A stretch of 64,000 bases of DNA from NCBI RefSeq assembly GCF_011397635.1, contig NC_064762.1:20175479-20239478 (forward strand), given 5' to 3'. Every line of letters begins with the position of its first letter. Position 1 is the first letter of the stretch. Made by a program: the position numbers and the translations under genes. Source of the stretch: Epinephelus fuscoguttatus (lineage: Eukaryota; Chordata; Actinopteri; Perciformes; Serranidae). Positions 48,995-60,042 of this stretch are shown here, piece after piece. The notes under the pieces were generated by a model. It ran no database searches and had not been told where the DNA came from. It saw only the letters and a list, made by a program, of their open reading frames with translations.

Positions 48995-51900
48995 TGTTTT
49001 TCTGACATACCGTAGTCTGAAATTTTCCATGCCACTCTGTATGATGACTTTTTATAGCATACAGTAGTATGACTTTTTTTAATCACATTCTATACCATGA
49101 CTTTGTTTTTTTTTTTGTATAGTATGTATAACTTTTTTTTTTAAATTTATAAATGACATACTTTACTATAACATTTGAGGGCACATTTTATGCTATGCAT
49201 TTATGATTTTTTTTAAATGACAGAAAACTATACAATGACTTTTATATGACGTTTTATGACATAATAAAGTCTGACTTTTTTTAACGAGTATTTATAAACA
49301 TACTATACTAGGACTTTTATATGACTTATGACATGTTATACTATGACTTTTTCCTGACTTTTTTGTGACATATTATACAGTGACTTTTTTATAATTTAAT
49401 ATACTGTGACTTTTCTGACTTTCTTTGATGACATACTAAAGTATGACTTTAATATGACTTTTTAATTGCATACTATATAATGACTTTGTCTAACATAGGA
49501 TACTTTGATTTTTTTTATCATACTGTACCATGACTTTTTAAACACTTTTTTTGACATGCTAAGCTATGACTTCTTGCGACATACTATACTATGACTTTTT
49601 AAGACATTTTGCGACATGCTATACTATGAATTTTGTCACCATATACTATACTATTACTTTTTTTTAAACACTTTTTTGGATAAACTATAGTATGAATTTT
49701 TCATCATATTATACTATGACTTTTTTTTGATACTTTTTTCAACATGCTACACCATGACTTTTTCATCATACTATACTATGACTTTTTTGACATGCTATAC
49801 TCAGACTTTCTAAAACATGTTATACTATTACTTTTTTTTAACAAATTTTTCGACAAGCTACACCATGACTTTTGTCATCATATTATACTATGACTTTTTT
49901 AATAATTTTTGTGACGTGCTTATCTACGACTTTTTTTAAAAACTTTTTTCGACATACTATACTATACTATGACTTTCTAAATCATACTATACGATACTAT
50001 GACTTTTAAATACTTTTTTATCATATTTTGGACGTCATGCTATACTATGACTTTTTTTGTGATCATATTCTGAATAACATAGTATAGGTACTATGACGTT
50101 TTTATCATATTTTGGACGACATACTATACTATGACGTTTTTATCATATTTTGGACGACATACTACACTATGAATTTTTACATTATATTTTTGACATCATA
50201 CTATACTGTGACGTTTTCATCATAGTTTGGACGACATACTATACAATGAATTTTTTCATTGTATTTTGGATGACATACTATACTATGACGTTTTTATCAT
50301 ATTTTGGACGTCATACTATGCTATGACGTTTTTATCATATTTTTGACATCGTACTATACTATGACGTTTTCATCATAGTTTGGACGATATACTATACTAT
50401 GACGTTTTTATCATAATTTGGACGTCATACTATGCTATGACGTTTTTATCATATTTTTGACATCGTACTATACTATGACGTTTTCATCATAGTTTGGACG
50501 ATATACTATACTATGACGTTTTTATCATATTTTGGACGTCATACTATGCTATGACGTTTTTATCATATTTTGGACGATGTACTATACTATCACGTTTTTA
50601 TCATAGTTTGGACGATATACTATACTATGACGTTTTTATCATATTTTGGACGTCATACTATGCTATGACGTTTTTATCATATTTTGGACGATGTACTATA
50701 CTATCACGTTTTTATCATATTGCTGACATCATACTATACTGTGACGTTTTCATCATAGTTTGGACGACATACTATACAATGAATTTTTGCATTATATTTT
50801 GGACGTCATACTATGCTATGACGTTTTTATCATATTTTGGACAACGTACTATACTATCACGTTTTTGTCATTTTTTTGACATCATACTATGCTATGACGT
50901 TTTTATCATATTTTGGACATCATACTATACTATGACGTTTTATCATATTTTGGACATCATACTATACTATGACGTTTTTATCATATTTTGGACATCATAC
51001 TATACTATGACGTTTTATCATATTTTGGACATCATACTATACTATGACGTTTTATCATATTTTGGACATCATACTATACTATGACGTTTTTATCATATTT
51101 TGGATGACATACTATACTATGACGTTTTTATCATATTTTGGACATCATACTATACTATGACGTTTTTTTATCATATTTTGGACATCATACTATACTATGA
51201 CGTTTTCATCATATTTTCCATGACATACTATACTATGACGTTTTTTATCATATTTTGGACGACATACTATACTGTGACGTTTTCATCATATTTTCCACGA
51301 CATACTATACTATACTATGACATTTTTATCAGATTTTGGACGACATACTATACTATGACTTTTTTTTATCATATTTTGGATGACATACTATACTATCACG
51401 TTTTTATCATATTTTTGACATCATACTATACTGTGACATTTTTATTATATTTGGGACGACATATTATAGCATGACGTTTTTATCATATTTTGGACGTCAT
51501 ACTATACTAATATGTTTTTTGTCATATTTTTGACATCATACTATACTGTGACGTTTTTATTATATTTTGGACGACATATTATAGCATGACGTTTTTATCA
51601 TATTTTGGACATCATACTATACTATGACATTTTTATCATGTTTTGGACAACATACTATACTATGACTTTTTCATCATATTTTTGACATTATACTATATTA
51701 TGACGTTTTTATGACATTTTGGACGACATACTACATTATACTATACTATACTATACTATACTAGGGACGACTTCTTTTTTAACCGCATTTTAGATGACTT
51801 ACTATACTTTAACATCTTTGTCTAATTTTTTATTTCATTTTATACTATACTATGACGTTTTTATCATATTTTGAATGTCATAGTATAGTATGATGTTCTC

Positions 51901-52820
51901 TTTCACATTTTGAATGACATACTATACTACGACTTTTTTATCACTATTTTGGACATGCTTCACTATGATTTTTTTTCATCATTCTATACTATGCCTTTTG
52001 CAACACTTTCGTTTATATGCTAAATTAAGAGTTTTTTTCATCATACTAGGTTATTTAACTTTCCTCATTTAACACTATATATATAAAGGAAATTTGACAT
52101 GCTATACTATGACTTTCTTTCATCATACTATACCATGACTTTTATAGATTGTTTTGAACATCCTTTGTTTGATTTTTTCATCATACTATACTATAACTTC
52201 TTTAACCCTTTTTTCAACATACTATACTACGACTTTTATTCATCATATTATAATATGCTTTTTTTTAACCCGTTTTCCACCATGCTTTACTATGACTTTT
52301 TTCAGTTTAGTATATGACTTTTTAAACCCTTTTTACGACATGCTATACTATGACGTTTTTCATCATACTATACAATGAGTTTCTTAACACTTCTTTCAAC
52401 ATGTTATAGTAGGACCTTTTTCCTCATACTATATTATGCCTTCTTTAACGCATTTTTTTCACATGCTATAGTATGAATTGTTTCATCATACTATAGTATG
52501 ACGTTTTTATCATAGTATACTGTGACGTTTTTATCATACTCTGCTATGACTGTATTTAAGAAAACAATTCGACATACTATACTATGACTTTTATTCATTT
52601 TATTCATCATAGTATACTATGACTTTTTTTTTTTAACACTTTCTAAAAAAAAAATGCTATGGTTTTACCTTTTTGGACATTTTTTATGATACTATCCCAT
52701 GACATTTTAATGATATTTTAATGGCATATTGTAAACATTTGTATGGCTCACTATACTGCTATACTGTGACATTATTTTATTATTTATTAAGGCATAATAT
52801 ACTCTAAATTTTTTATTTTT
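48995..52820. repeat. AT-rich satellite, 38-bp unit with 114-bp higher-order unit
   Basis: Basic unit of 38 bp: CATACTATACTATGACG followed by TTTTTATCATATTTTGGACGA. The array is homogeneous at about 50050-51700 and increasingly degenerate toward both ends, with shortened, T-rich units before 50000 and after 51900. A three-unit period of 114 bp is visible where GGACGTCATACTATGCTATG recurs at 50306, 50420, 50534 and 50648. About 100 units in total. The long frames inside (for example 50494-51084, with repeating YDVFIIFW/YYAMTF) are satellite translations, not genes. Confidence 0.97.
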
Positions 52821-55257
52821 CTCTGGCAGATCTACGATGCTATCGATAGAGCCCTGCCATTTGTGTGACTAATACAAACCGTTGGTACTGTAACAGGACA
52901 GGAATGTCTGTTTTATGGTTCATCAAGCAAATGAAATACAGGAAAAATAAAGGGAGTTCATCACAATGGAGCAAAATGGAGCAAAAATGTAATACAAGCC
53001 ATGAAGGAAGCCTGCTCATTGATTTGTACCATTGCTATCAAGGGTATAAATACCACAGTATAAACTGTATGGAAAACTCTGACTGTTGAAACATTTATAA
53101 CATCTCATGATAGACTGTATATTGTTATATCACCCGCCCCCACTGCATGTAATGACTTTATAAGTGCATGTACTGCTACTTGTTGAGAGAGGAAAAAGTG
53201 GTCTTACAAGATTCTTAATCAGGGATCCTGAATTATTAAAAGCACTGGGAAATGAGCAGAGGAACACATTTCCTCCTCCACAAAACCTTCCTTGGCAGGT
53301 GCTATTAGCCTATAATATCTGTATGACAAACCAAAGTCACATTCAGAAAGCAATTTTCAGTCCACAACGCAATCTCGGCCATTAATTGCCTAATGAACAA
53401 GATGTTATCCAAGGATACCTTTCCAATGACCACTTAGGAAAAGGAGGAAGAGGACTTAATATGATGGAAATAAGTGTGACAGACTAAACGGTCCCTGCTG
53501 AACGCACTGACGCATGCTCTGACCTTCCCTGTCAATCTGGAGGGCAGACAGGGTGGCCATTTATGTTGTGGCGGCAGAGCACGGGCTGCAGAAACAGTTT
53601 TCATCATTACTCCCAGAAAACCTTGTCAGAAACCCAGAGCTGTCTGACCGCCTGCCTGCCGCCCGCCAGAGGGAGGGAAATAACAATAAACAATGAAAAA
53701 TCAGAGAGTCAGGAGGCGTGGAACATTCTCGGGACCCTTTTGTCAGGCTGTGCAGTCTCCCATGTATCATTGTGAATTCTATATACTTACGGTCATCTGG
53801 ATTTCTGGGATCTCAGAGGGGTATTTCAAAAACTCTGCAGTCAGAGAGTATGATACACAGCCCGGCACACAGCCAGGTGGATAGATGGACCAGTGAGCCA
53901 GTTGAAAAAAAAAAAAAGCTGCTCAACATGCTTGCAATCCTGATTTGATTAACAATTTAGCAATTACCTAATGTATTCCTTTAATCAATTAGAAGAGCCT
54001 GACATTTCAGAATATTGCAAGTCATAATGCTCATCATTATGCTTGATGGCATCAGTAAAAGAGTTACCAAAATGAACCCTGTCTACAGTTCATTTGTTAC
54101 CAAAAGAACATGAAAGAGTTGCATGAATAATAAAAGACAAAACTACAATTATGACATTTTTAATGACATTATTTGTAAAACCTTGCATCGATGTCAAATT
54201 CCATGAGCTCGTATTTGTTTTTGACAGGACATCCAAGCCTTTGGAGTCGTTTTTAATCAGTGTTTCCAGGTATTCAATCACTTCAGCTCGCACCACTAGA
54301 TTTAGCTGCGTGGAAAATGACAAGCAACACTGGTAGAACGCCAACGAGTTTCAGGATTATGTCTTCCCTGTCAGTTCTCATAATGTGTATATGTGGTTGT
54401 TTTAAATAAGTCATTGACGAAATCCATTCATGTACAGCAGAGATGTCGTCACTAGCATTGGCCCTTGTGTGGCTTTTTTTTTCTCTTTTGTCTCTGAAAT
54501 TCCTTAATTAACTGGGTGGTGTAAGAAGACAGGGGCAGTGAAGAAGTAACCTACCACGTATGCTTGTCATTTCACAACATGGAACAGAATTAACAGACAA
54601 GAAGTGTCGTGGGGCCAAATGTGATCGTGTCACTTTGTGACAAGAATCTGGAGACAATTAGTGGATAAATGATCCGCCCCGCCCACAGGTTATCGTCGAG
54701 AACATGCCCCCAGGTCGCTCGAGTCCCCTCAAGGGGGAACACGAGTGGAGCAACAAGCCAAGGTGAGACATTTACTGTGGTAACATACAGGAAGTGCCTC
54801 AAAGCTGCTGATTATACCCACATCACATTTACTGCAGTTGTACTATTACATTCATTCACAGGTTGCCCATCAGTGAGGTGAAAAATCCATTCCTGCACAT
54901 GGAAACGGCAGCAAAGATGACAATCTAATCACACAGTAGCTGTTCTGGAACTTTTGATCTTATCACATGATCTTCATCAGCGGACAAGAGCTGCCCAGCT
55001 GGAATTATGATGTTTAATCTTTCCATATTTTATTCTCATGTTCTCACTCACGTCAGTTTAAAAGATGACATTGGGTATGTTTACATGCACACAAAAACTT
55101 CACTATTATTCCGAATATGACAATACTGCATAATCCATTTGGCTACTCTGGATTAGACCTTTCTCTGAACGTAGCATTTTCTTATTAAGACATGGGATAT
55201 GCCGTTATTATTCGGGTTTAAGGCTCATTCTTTGGACATGTAAATGGACATGGATGC

Positions 55258-55335
55258 TGTAAAGCCCTGTGAGGCAAATTGTGATTTGTGATATTGGGCT
55301 TTATAAATAAAATTGATTGATTGATTGATTGATGT
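55258..55335 (+). mobile_element. Retroposon 3' tail fragment
   Basis: GTAAAGCCCTGTGAGGCAAA, TTGTGATTTGTGATATTGGG, CTTTATAAATAAAATTGATT and a GATT tandem tail. Same 3' end as 17880-17935. Confidence 0.7.
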
Positions 55336-56114
55336 ATACAGTGCATTCGGAAACCGCTGTTTACAGTCAGCTCTCTGTGTTGTCATGGATACTTTGTACA
55401 AAAACCAACTCGGCAACAGTTTGTAAGGTTGTGGGATAGAATTGCATGCTAAGAAGAAAAGCCCACATCTCTGGGTGACTGGAGAAACACACTTACTTTT
55501 AAACATTATTAAGACTTGGATATGGGCAGGGTTTTAGATATACGAAAATATTGACAAACTTTTCAAGACGGTAGTTGAAGGACTGAAAAAGGGAGGCTGT
55601 GTTTGCAAGGTCCAACAAATCCACCAAAGGTAAGAAACACTGGAAAAACCCTGGCACAGGCAACAGCCGTTCCACTTTTCCATATTTTAAGATGATAAAT
55701 GGCATGTAAGGACATGTCACTTTGAGTATACACCAGGGGTCGATAACCTTTACTATCAAAAGAGCCATTTTTGATCAAAAATAATAGTTGTGGAACGGCA
55801 AAACATGTTTGAGCCTTAAAATGAAGGTAACATAGCCTTTTAATTCTAAATTAGTCTATACTAGTGCTCTGAATGAGCTGAATATGTTTTCCCACAAGCT
55901 GGCTACTGTGCAGGGCATTATTTATGATTATTTGGCACTTCTCAGAGCTGGCAGTGAAAGCAAACATGAACTACAAAATTCTCTATTTTATTTCAAGACT
56001 TTTTTGGCATCCAGACTCAAGATTAGTTGACATGTTAAAACTTTATTATCTTTTTTATTCAGTATATAGGCTTCACATTTTTACAATTGGAGAATGTAAG
56101 AACTTCTTTAGGCC

Positions 56115-56345
56115 TTCAACAATCATTCATTTTTCTGTAACCACTTATCCTGTTGGGGGTTGTGGGGGGGCTGGAGCCTATCCCAGCTGACATTGGGCGA
56201 GAGGCGGGGTACACCCTGGACAGGTCACCAGACTATCACAGGGCTGACACATAAAGACAGACAACCATTCACACCTACGGGCAATTTAGAGTCATCAATT
56301 AACCTGCATGTCTTTGGAGTGTGGGAGGAAGCTGGAGTACCCAGA
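56115..56345 (-). mobile_element. SINE fragment, minus orientation
   Basis: Reverse complement of the 3' two-thirds of the 45053-45434 family: GGCTGGAGCCTATCCCAGCT, GGCGAGAGGCGGGGTACACC, CTGGACAGGTCACCAGACTA, CATGTCTTTGGAGTGTGGGA. Confidence 0.85.
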
Positions 56346-56675
56346 GAAATCAAAATATAGTATATTTTGTGGATGCAGATGTAGTCAGTGAAAATCAGAT
56401 GTTAACATGGCAAATGAGCAAATTACATTGGCTGATGAAGATCATGTGGTAAGACTGAAAGCTCCAGAACAGTTACTAAATAGACCTTGTGATGAGAGTG
56501 TTTTCTTCATAGCCGATTATTAATTCTCGCTGCCTGTCCACAAGACAAAGGTCTACTTTTTTGTCAGTTATCGAGTCTTATTTTTCTATAACAGCATCTG
56601 TCAGTGCTGTGGGTTTACTTCAACCTTTTTCTTCTCAATAAAATCAACCAGTTTCAATCTTTTCCTAGTGACGTT

Positions 56676-56681
56676 TTTATT
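56676..56681 (-). terminator. Candidate grik2 polyadenylation signal
   Basis: AATAAA on the minus strand, about 1.35 kb after the grik2 stop codon. Single hexamer, no further support visible. Confidence 0.35.
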
Positions 56682-56927
56682 CTCTTAGTGCAGCACTTTG
56701 CCTTTGCCTTGAATTGTTTGTGTCTACTAGGGCAAATATGTAGCCTGGTATCTGAAGTTTTCCATGTTTTACTATGTCGTTCATGGTGACTCATCATAGC
56801 CACAGATATCTAACCACAATTGTTGTCAGCAGCTCTTTGCTGACAGGAGCCCCGTTCCGATTTTTGGAATGAGTCACCACCTTTTCCTACTTTGAGCACC
56901 ACTTAGTTTCCGGTTACATTGTTCTTA

Positions 56928-56945
56928 CCCCCCCCCCCCCCCCCC
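56928..56945. repeat. Poly(C)18 tract
   Basis: 18 consecutive C on the + strand, within the inferred grik2 3' UTR, where it reads as poly(G). Confidence 0.97.
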
Positions 56946-58026
56946 AAACAAAAAAACCCCACAAGCCACCACATTGTCCCCAGACGGTATGTACAGGTGG
57001 CCCCATGATACTGACAGACAAAAGACTGAATCTCCGAATGATGAGAGAAATGAACCCTACACAGCAGAGTTTGAAGCCCCATAGCCACCAGTTGACAGAA
57101 TTTGAGGGCTGAGTTGGTATCTGCTACATATTTTGTCCACAGGAGGGGCTACCATGATACAAAGTACTACAAAACTTCTTGTTCTTGTACAAAAACAAAC
57201 ATTTTTGTAGAAATCCTGCATTTTTAAACAACAACTGATACAGAGTGAAAACTGCAGACCGCGTGTAAGGACGGACATGGAGAAGGACTTTGACAGTATA
57301 CATTGCTTGTAGAGGCTTTGAACATAATCATAGGCATGGTAGAAAGTTCTTCACGATGGCAGAACTTTGGCACGAGAAAGGCATTACAGAAGAAAACAAT
57401 GAATATTGGACAAGGTCAGCATAGATGATTCCAAACTAAATATCACTTTTATACATCGGTTCATAGGAAACCATTTGGCACTGACTACCCTTCCCTTTGT
57501 TGGTGTGAGATTAGTGTTTGTTTAAATCATTTGAAAGAAACTCAAGCCACTGAAGGGAGGGACCGATGGGGTCAAACACACATGGAGGTAAGACAAAAGG
57601 GCATTGACATCAACAGAAAAACTACATCTGGTGTTACTGTCACAATAGAGTTTTCCCTTCTGCACAGGTGTGTCAGATGAGAGTGTGTGTGCGTGTATGT
57701 GTGTGTGTATGTGTTACGTGTATGTGTTGAAGTCCACTTCTACTATGGACCGGACTTATGTTTTGACCCAAACCTGCTTGGATCCCTTTTTCAATTTACA
57801 CACACTTTTGAGTCAATCCTTTCCAGCTCCCTTCCGAAAGTGAACGTCACAGTGAGGTGACACTGCTCAGGTATCTATATTTCCACAGGAAACATCTGTC
57901 TACATAAGCAAGTGGGTTCAAAAGGAGTCCTGTTTTGACTGCTAGCCTCAGTCTGTGGTTTAAGTCAGAGTTCATTCCACCCCCGTCTCCCCTCCGTGGT
58001 CTTTGTCGAGGGGGCATGCTCAGCGC

Positions 58027-58191
58027 TCATGCCATGGTTTCCTTTCCTGGGAGTCTCCTGTCGTTGAACGTGTGCATGTTAATGACCTCCTCTGTCTTAA
58101 CGATGACGGGCGGCTGAGGCTTCTGTTTGAGACGGCGTTGGCACTTCAGAGACACGCGCAGCTCATCCATCATGGCGCTGCAGAATGATCG
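58027..58191 (-). CDS. grik2: grik2 last coding exon: C-terminal tail of kainate receptor GluK2
   Basis: Minus-strand reading from the acceptor CTTCTGCAG gives 54 residues and a TGA stop at 58029-58027. It begins [20 protein letters not shown], includes [20 protein letters not shown] and ends GKETMA. This matches the cytoplasmic C-terminus of GRIK2 (GluR6/GluK2), an ionotropic glutamate receptor subunit. It does not match GRIK1, whose tail ends differently. The last four residues ETMA are the PDZ ligand known in GluK2. The exon starts in phase 0 with R. All upstream exons (ligand-binding and membrane domains) lie beyond the right edge. The gene runs toward lin28b. In mammals GRIK2 and LIN28B share the same chromosomal region (human 6q16), which supports orthology. 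Confidence 0.93.
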   Translation of the reverse strand, partial: RSFCSAMMDELRVSLKCQRRLKQKPQPPVIVKTEEVINMHTFNDRRLPGKETMA

Positions 58192-58496
58192 CTGCAGAAG
58201 GCAACAGGAAAGAGGGAGAAGTTATAGCTGGCACCATGCTGTTCATCACTCTACTCCAAGCAGTATAGCCATTGTTATTTATTATTACGCTGTTATTTTC
58301 CTACATACAGTCTGTCTTCATTGGTAATACTTTGGCAGGGTTATCTATGTCCATGCTGGGCTAATTCTTTTGTTTCAATATATCACTTCTAGTGTGTTCT
58401 AATGCCTTGTCATTCTTCCTTTACAACAGTGCTTCTGTGTTAATATTACATAGCAATGCATGGTCAAAAGTATGTGGACACCTAAACATTACCTCC

Positions 58497-58910
58497 AAAG
58501 CTATGAAAAACAAACCATAAAAAGCCGGGAGAAGGAAATATTGGCATTGTACGATTCTGCAAACCACAAATAAATTACATTTGCATCTTTCATATCAACA
58601 TTTCTACAGTGACGTAACATATAAGCTGTCTTTTTTCAGGAGATTGAGGTTAGGGTGTATGGCACGACACCGAGGCACCACAACTGCCAAGCTGCAGATT
58701 ACAGTTTGAGACCAACAAACAAGAAAACAGGTTGTGTTTTAGCAAGTTATCGCTTTGTTCCCAGCAGCTTTTTCAGCACCAAACATAGGTATTTTGTAGC
58801 GACCCGTCTGTGTTTTTCCAGCACCTTTTTAGGCCTCAAATGTAGGTGCCAGGATTGTGCTCCCAAAAGCAGGTATTTTAAGCCAAAACATGATTTTTTC
58901 CAAACCCTGG
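58497..58910 (+). repeat. Dispersed repeat with internal minisatellite, copy 1
   Basis: Shares with 62690-63230 the order CATTGTACGATTCTGCAAACC, TAACATATAAGCTG, GTTCCCAGCAGCTTTTT, GGTATTTTGTAGCGACCCGT, TCCAGCACCTTTTTAGGCC and CAGGTATTTTAAGCCAAAA. Confidence 0.7.
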
Positions 58911-59246
58911 AAAAGGCCCTGGCCTGTATGTTCTGTATATTGCCTCTCAGTCCCTCTCTCTCTCTGTTTCCTTGAGGTGTAGCCTGATTGCCTGATCTGG
59001 AGCACCTGGGCTAGGTGCTCCTCCAGAAGATAAAAGGCCGAAGCTTCAGTGCTTCTCCCTCTCTCCATCCTGGCAGCACCCTTGTTGGTTTTGTTGATCC
59101 TTCTGCACACACGACACCATGCAGCACATTCTCACACACCCACATGCGCACTACTGATCCTACTGACTTAACACATCACATTCTTAAACTCGTTCGTTAA
59201 TATTTGTTAACTTTAATAAATTACATAATTTACTCGTTTTAGGCCC

Positions 59247-60042
59247 GTTTCCACTGAAGAAGTTCCTGGTACTATTTGGGGGGCAGGAACTACTACAGGA
59301 ACGTCCTCTCGCTCGGCCCTCTCAACCGCCGTGTCTCCACTGAGAGAGCGGAGTACAAGGAAGGTTCCTGTAAAGTTACGGGCTCTGGATGTGACGTAAT
59401 CGTTGCGCGACCATTTTGACCGGGGCGACGTAGGGATGCTGTTAGCTGTTAGCCGATAACAGTGTCTGTAATAACTCACTAAATGGCCCATGAAGAAATT
59501 ATTTTTTCCAGCGGATGTCTTAGTTACAACATGATTGAGCTAACTGGAGTAGTTTCATGTCGTATCCAACAACGGGAGGCTTTTAACAGATGACGTCCTG
59601 ATGTTAGCTTTGCTGCTGCTGTTAGCTGTCCCTGTCAGCTGATGCTTTCTAGACATCGTGATTTCCCAAAACTGAATAAATACCACACACAGCAACACAA
59701 AACTGCTTTGCTAGCTCAATCATGTTGTAACTAAGATATCCGCTGGAAAGAATAATTTTTTCACGGGCCATTTAGTGAGTTTTTTTTACATGGCGGTGGA
59801 AGCTATATGAACGAGCTAACCCTCGTCTGCTGAGTTTTAAAAATGCCGGCTATTTTGTTGCTTTCTGTTGTTGTCACATCCCGCCTTGAGTATATCCAGT
59901 CAGCACCAAGTAATCCCCAAGCCCCAGCCAGGAGTCTTTCGGGGGCCGTTCTGAGTACCTACTCCGAGGCAGGGACTTGTTTAGCCCCCGTAAAAGTTCC
60001 GGAACTCTGTCCTTTGGGGGTGGAAGTTCCTGCGGTGGAAAC
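59247..60042. mobile_element. Fold-back MITE
   Basis: Ends GTTTCCACTG (59247-59256) and CGGTGGAAAC (60033-60042) are inverted repeats. Inside, 59473-59542 and 59712-59781 are 70-bp reverse complements with few mismatches (CACTAAATGGCCCATGAAG.. against ..CACGGGCCATTTAGTG). No transposase frame. It probably belongs to a non-autonomous DNA transposon family. Confidence 0.85.

Larger units (their letters stand above)
52821..56654. other. Intergenic region, right part
   Basis: Mostly unassigned, partly single-copy sequence with a retroposon tail (55258-55335) and a minus-strand SINE (56115-56345). No exon of either neighbouring gene is recognised. A short acceptor-donor-like pair near 54227-54270 was considered and rejected. 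Confidence 0.55.
56655..58026 (-). other. grik2 3' UTR (inferred extent)
   Basis: Follows the grik2 stop codon on the minus strand and contains single-copy sequence without repeats from about 57050 upward. A minus-strand AATAAA lies at 56676-56681 (TTTATT on the + strand), the best end candidate. A run of 18 C on the + strand at 56928-56945 becomes an 18-G run in the mRNA. A GT-rich tract lies at about 57680-57730. The extent is uncertain; other ends further left are possible. Confidence 0.5.

Noticed and set aside
50494..51474. Long + strand open frames of 196 and 124 residues with repeating aromatic motifs
   Set aside because: They are translations of the 38-bp satellite. A 38-bp unit cycles through all three frames, and stop-free stretches follow from its composition.
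48995..52820. CRISPR-like appearance of regularly repeated units
   Set aside because: There are no unique spacers; the whole unit repeats, and the sequence is vertebrate.
54227..54270. Possible 42-nt micro-exon (acceptor TTTTTGACAG, donor CAG|GTATTC, peptide beginning DIQAFGVVF)
   Set aside because: Acceptor and donor motifs occur often by chance, and no neighbouring exons or known protein fit. Not enough evidence.
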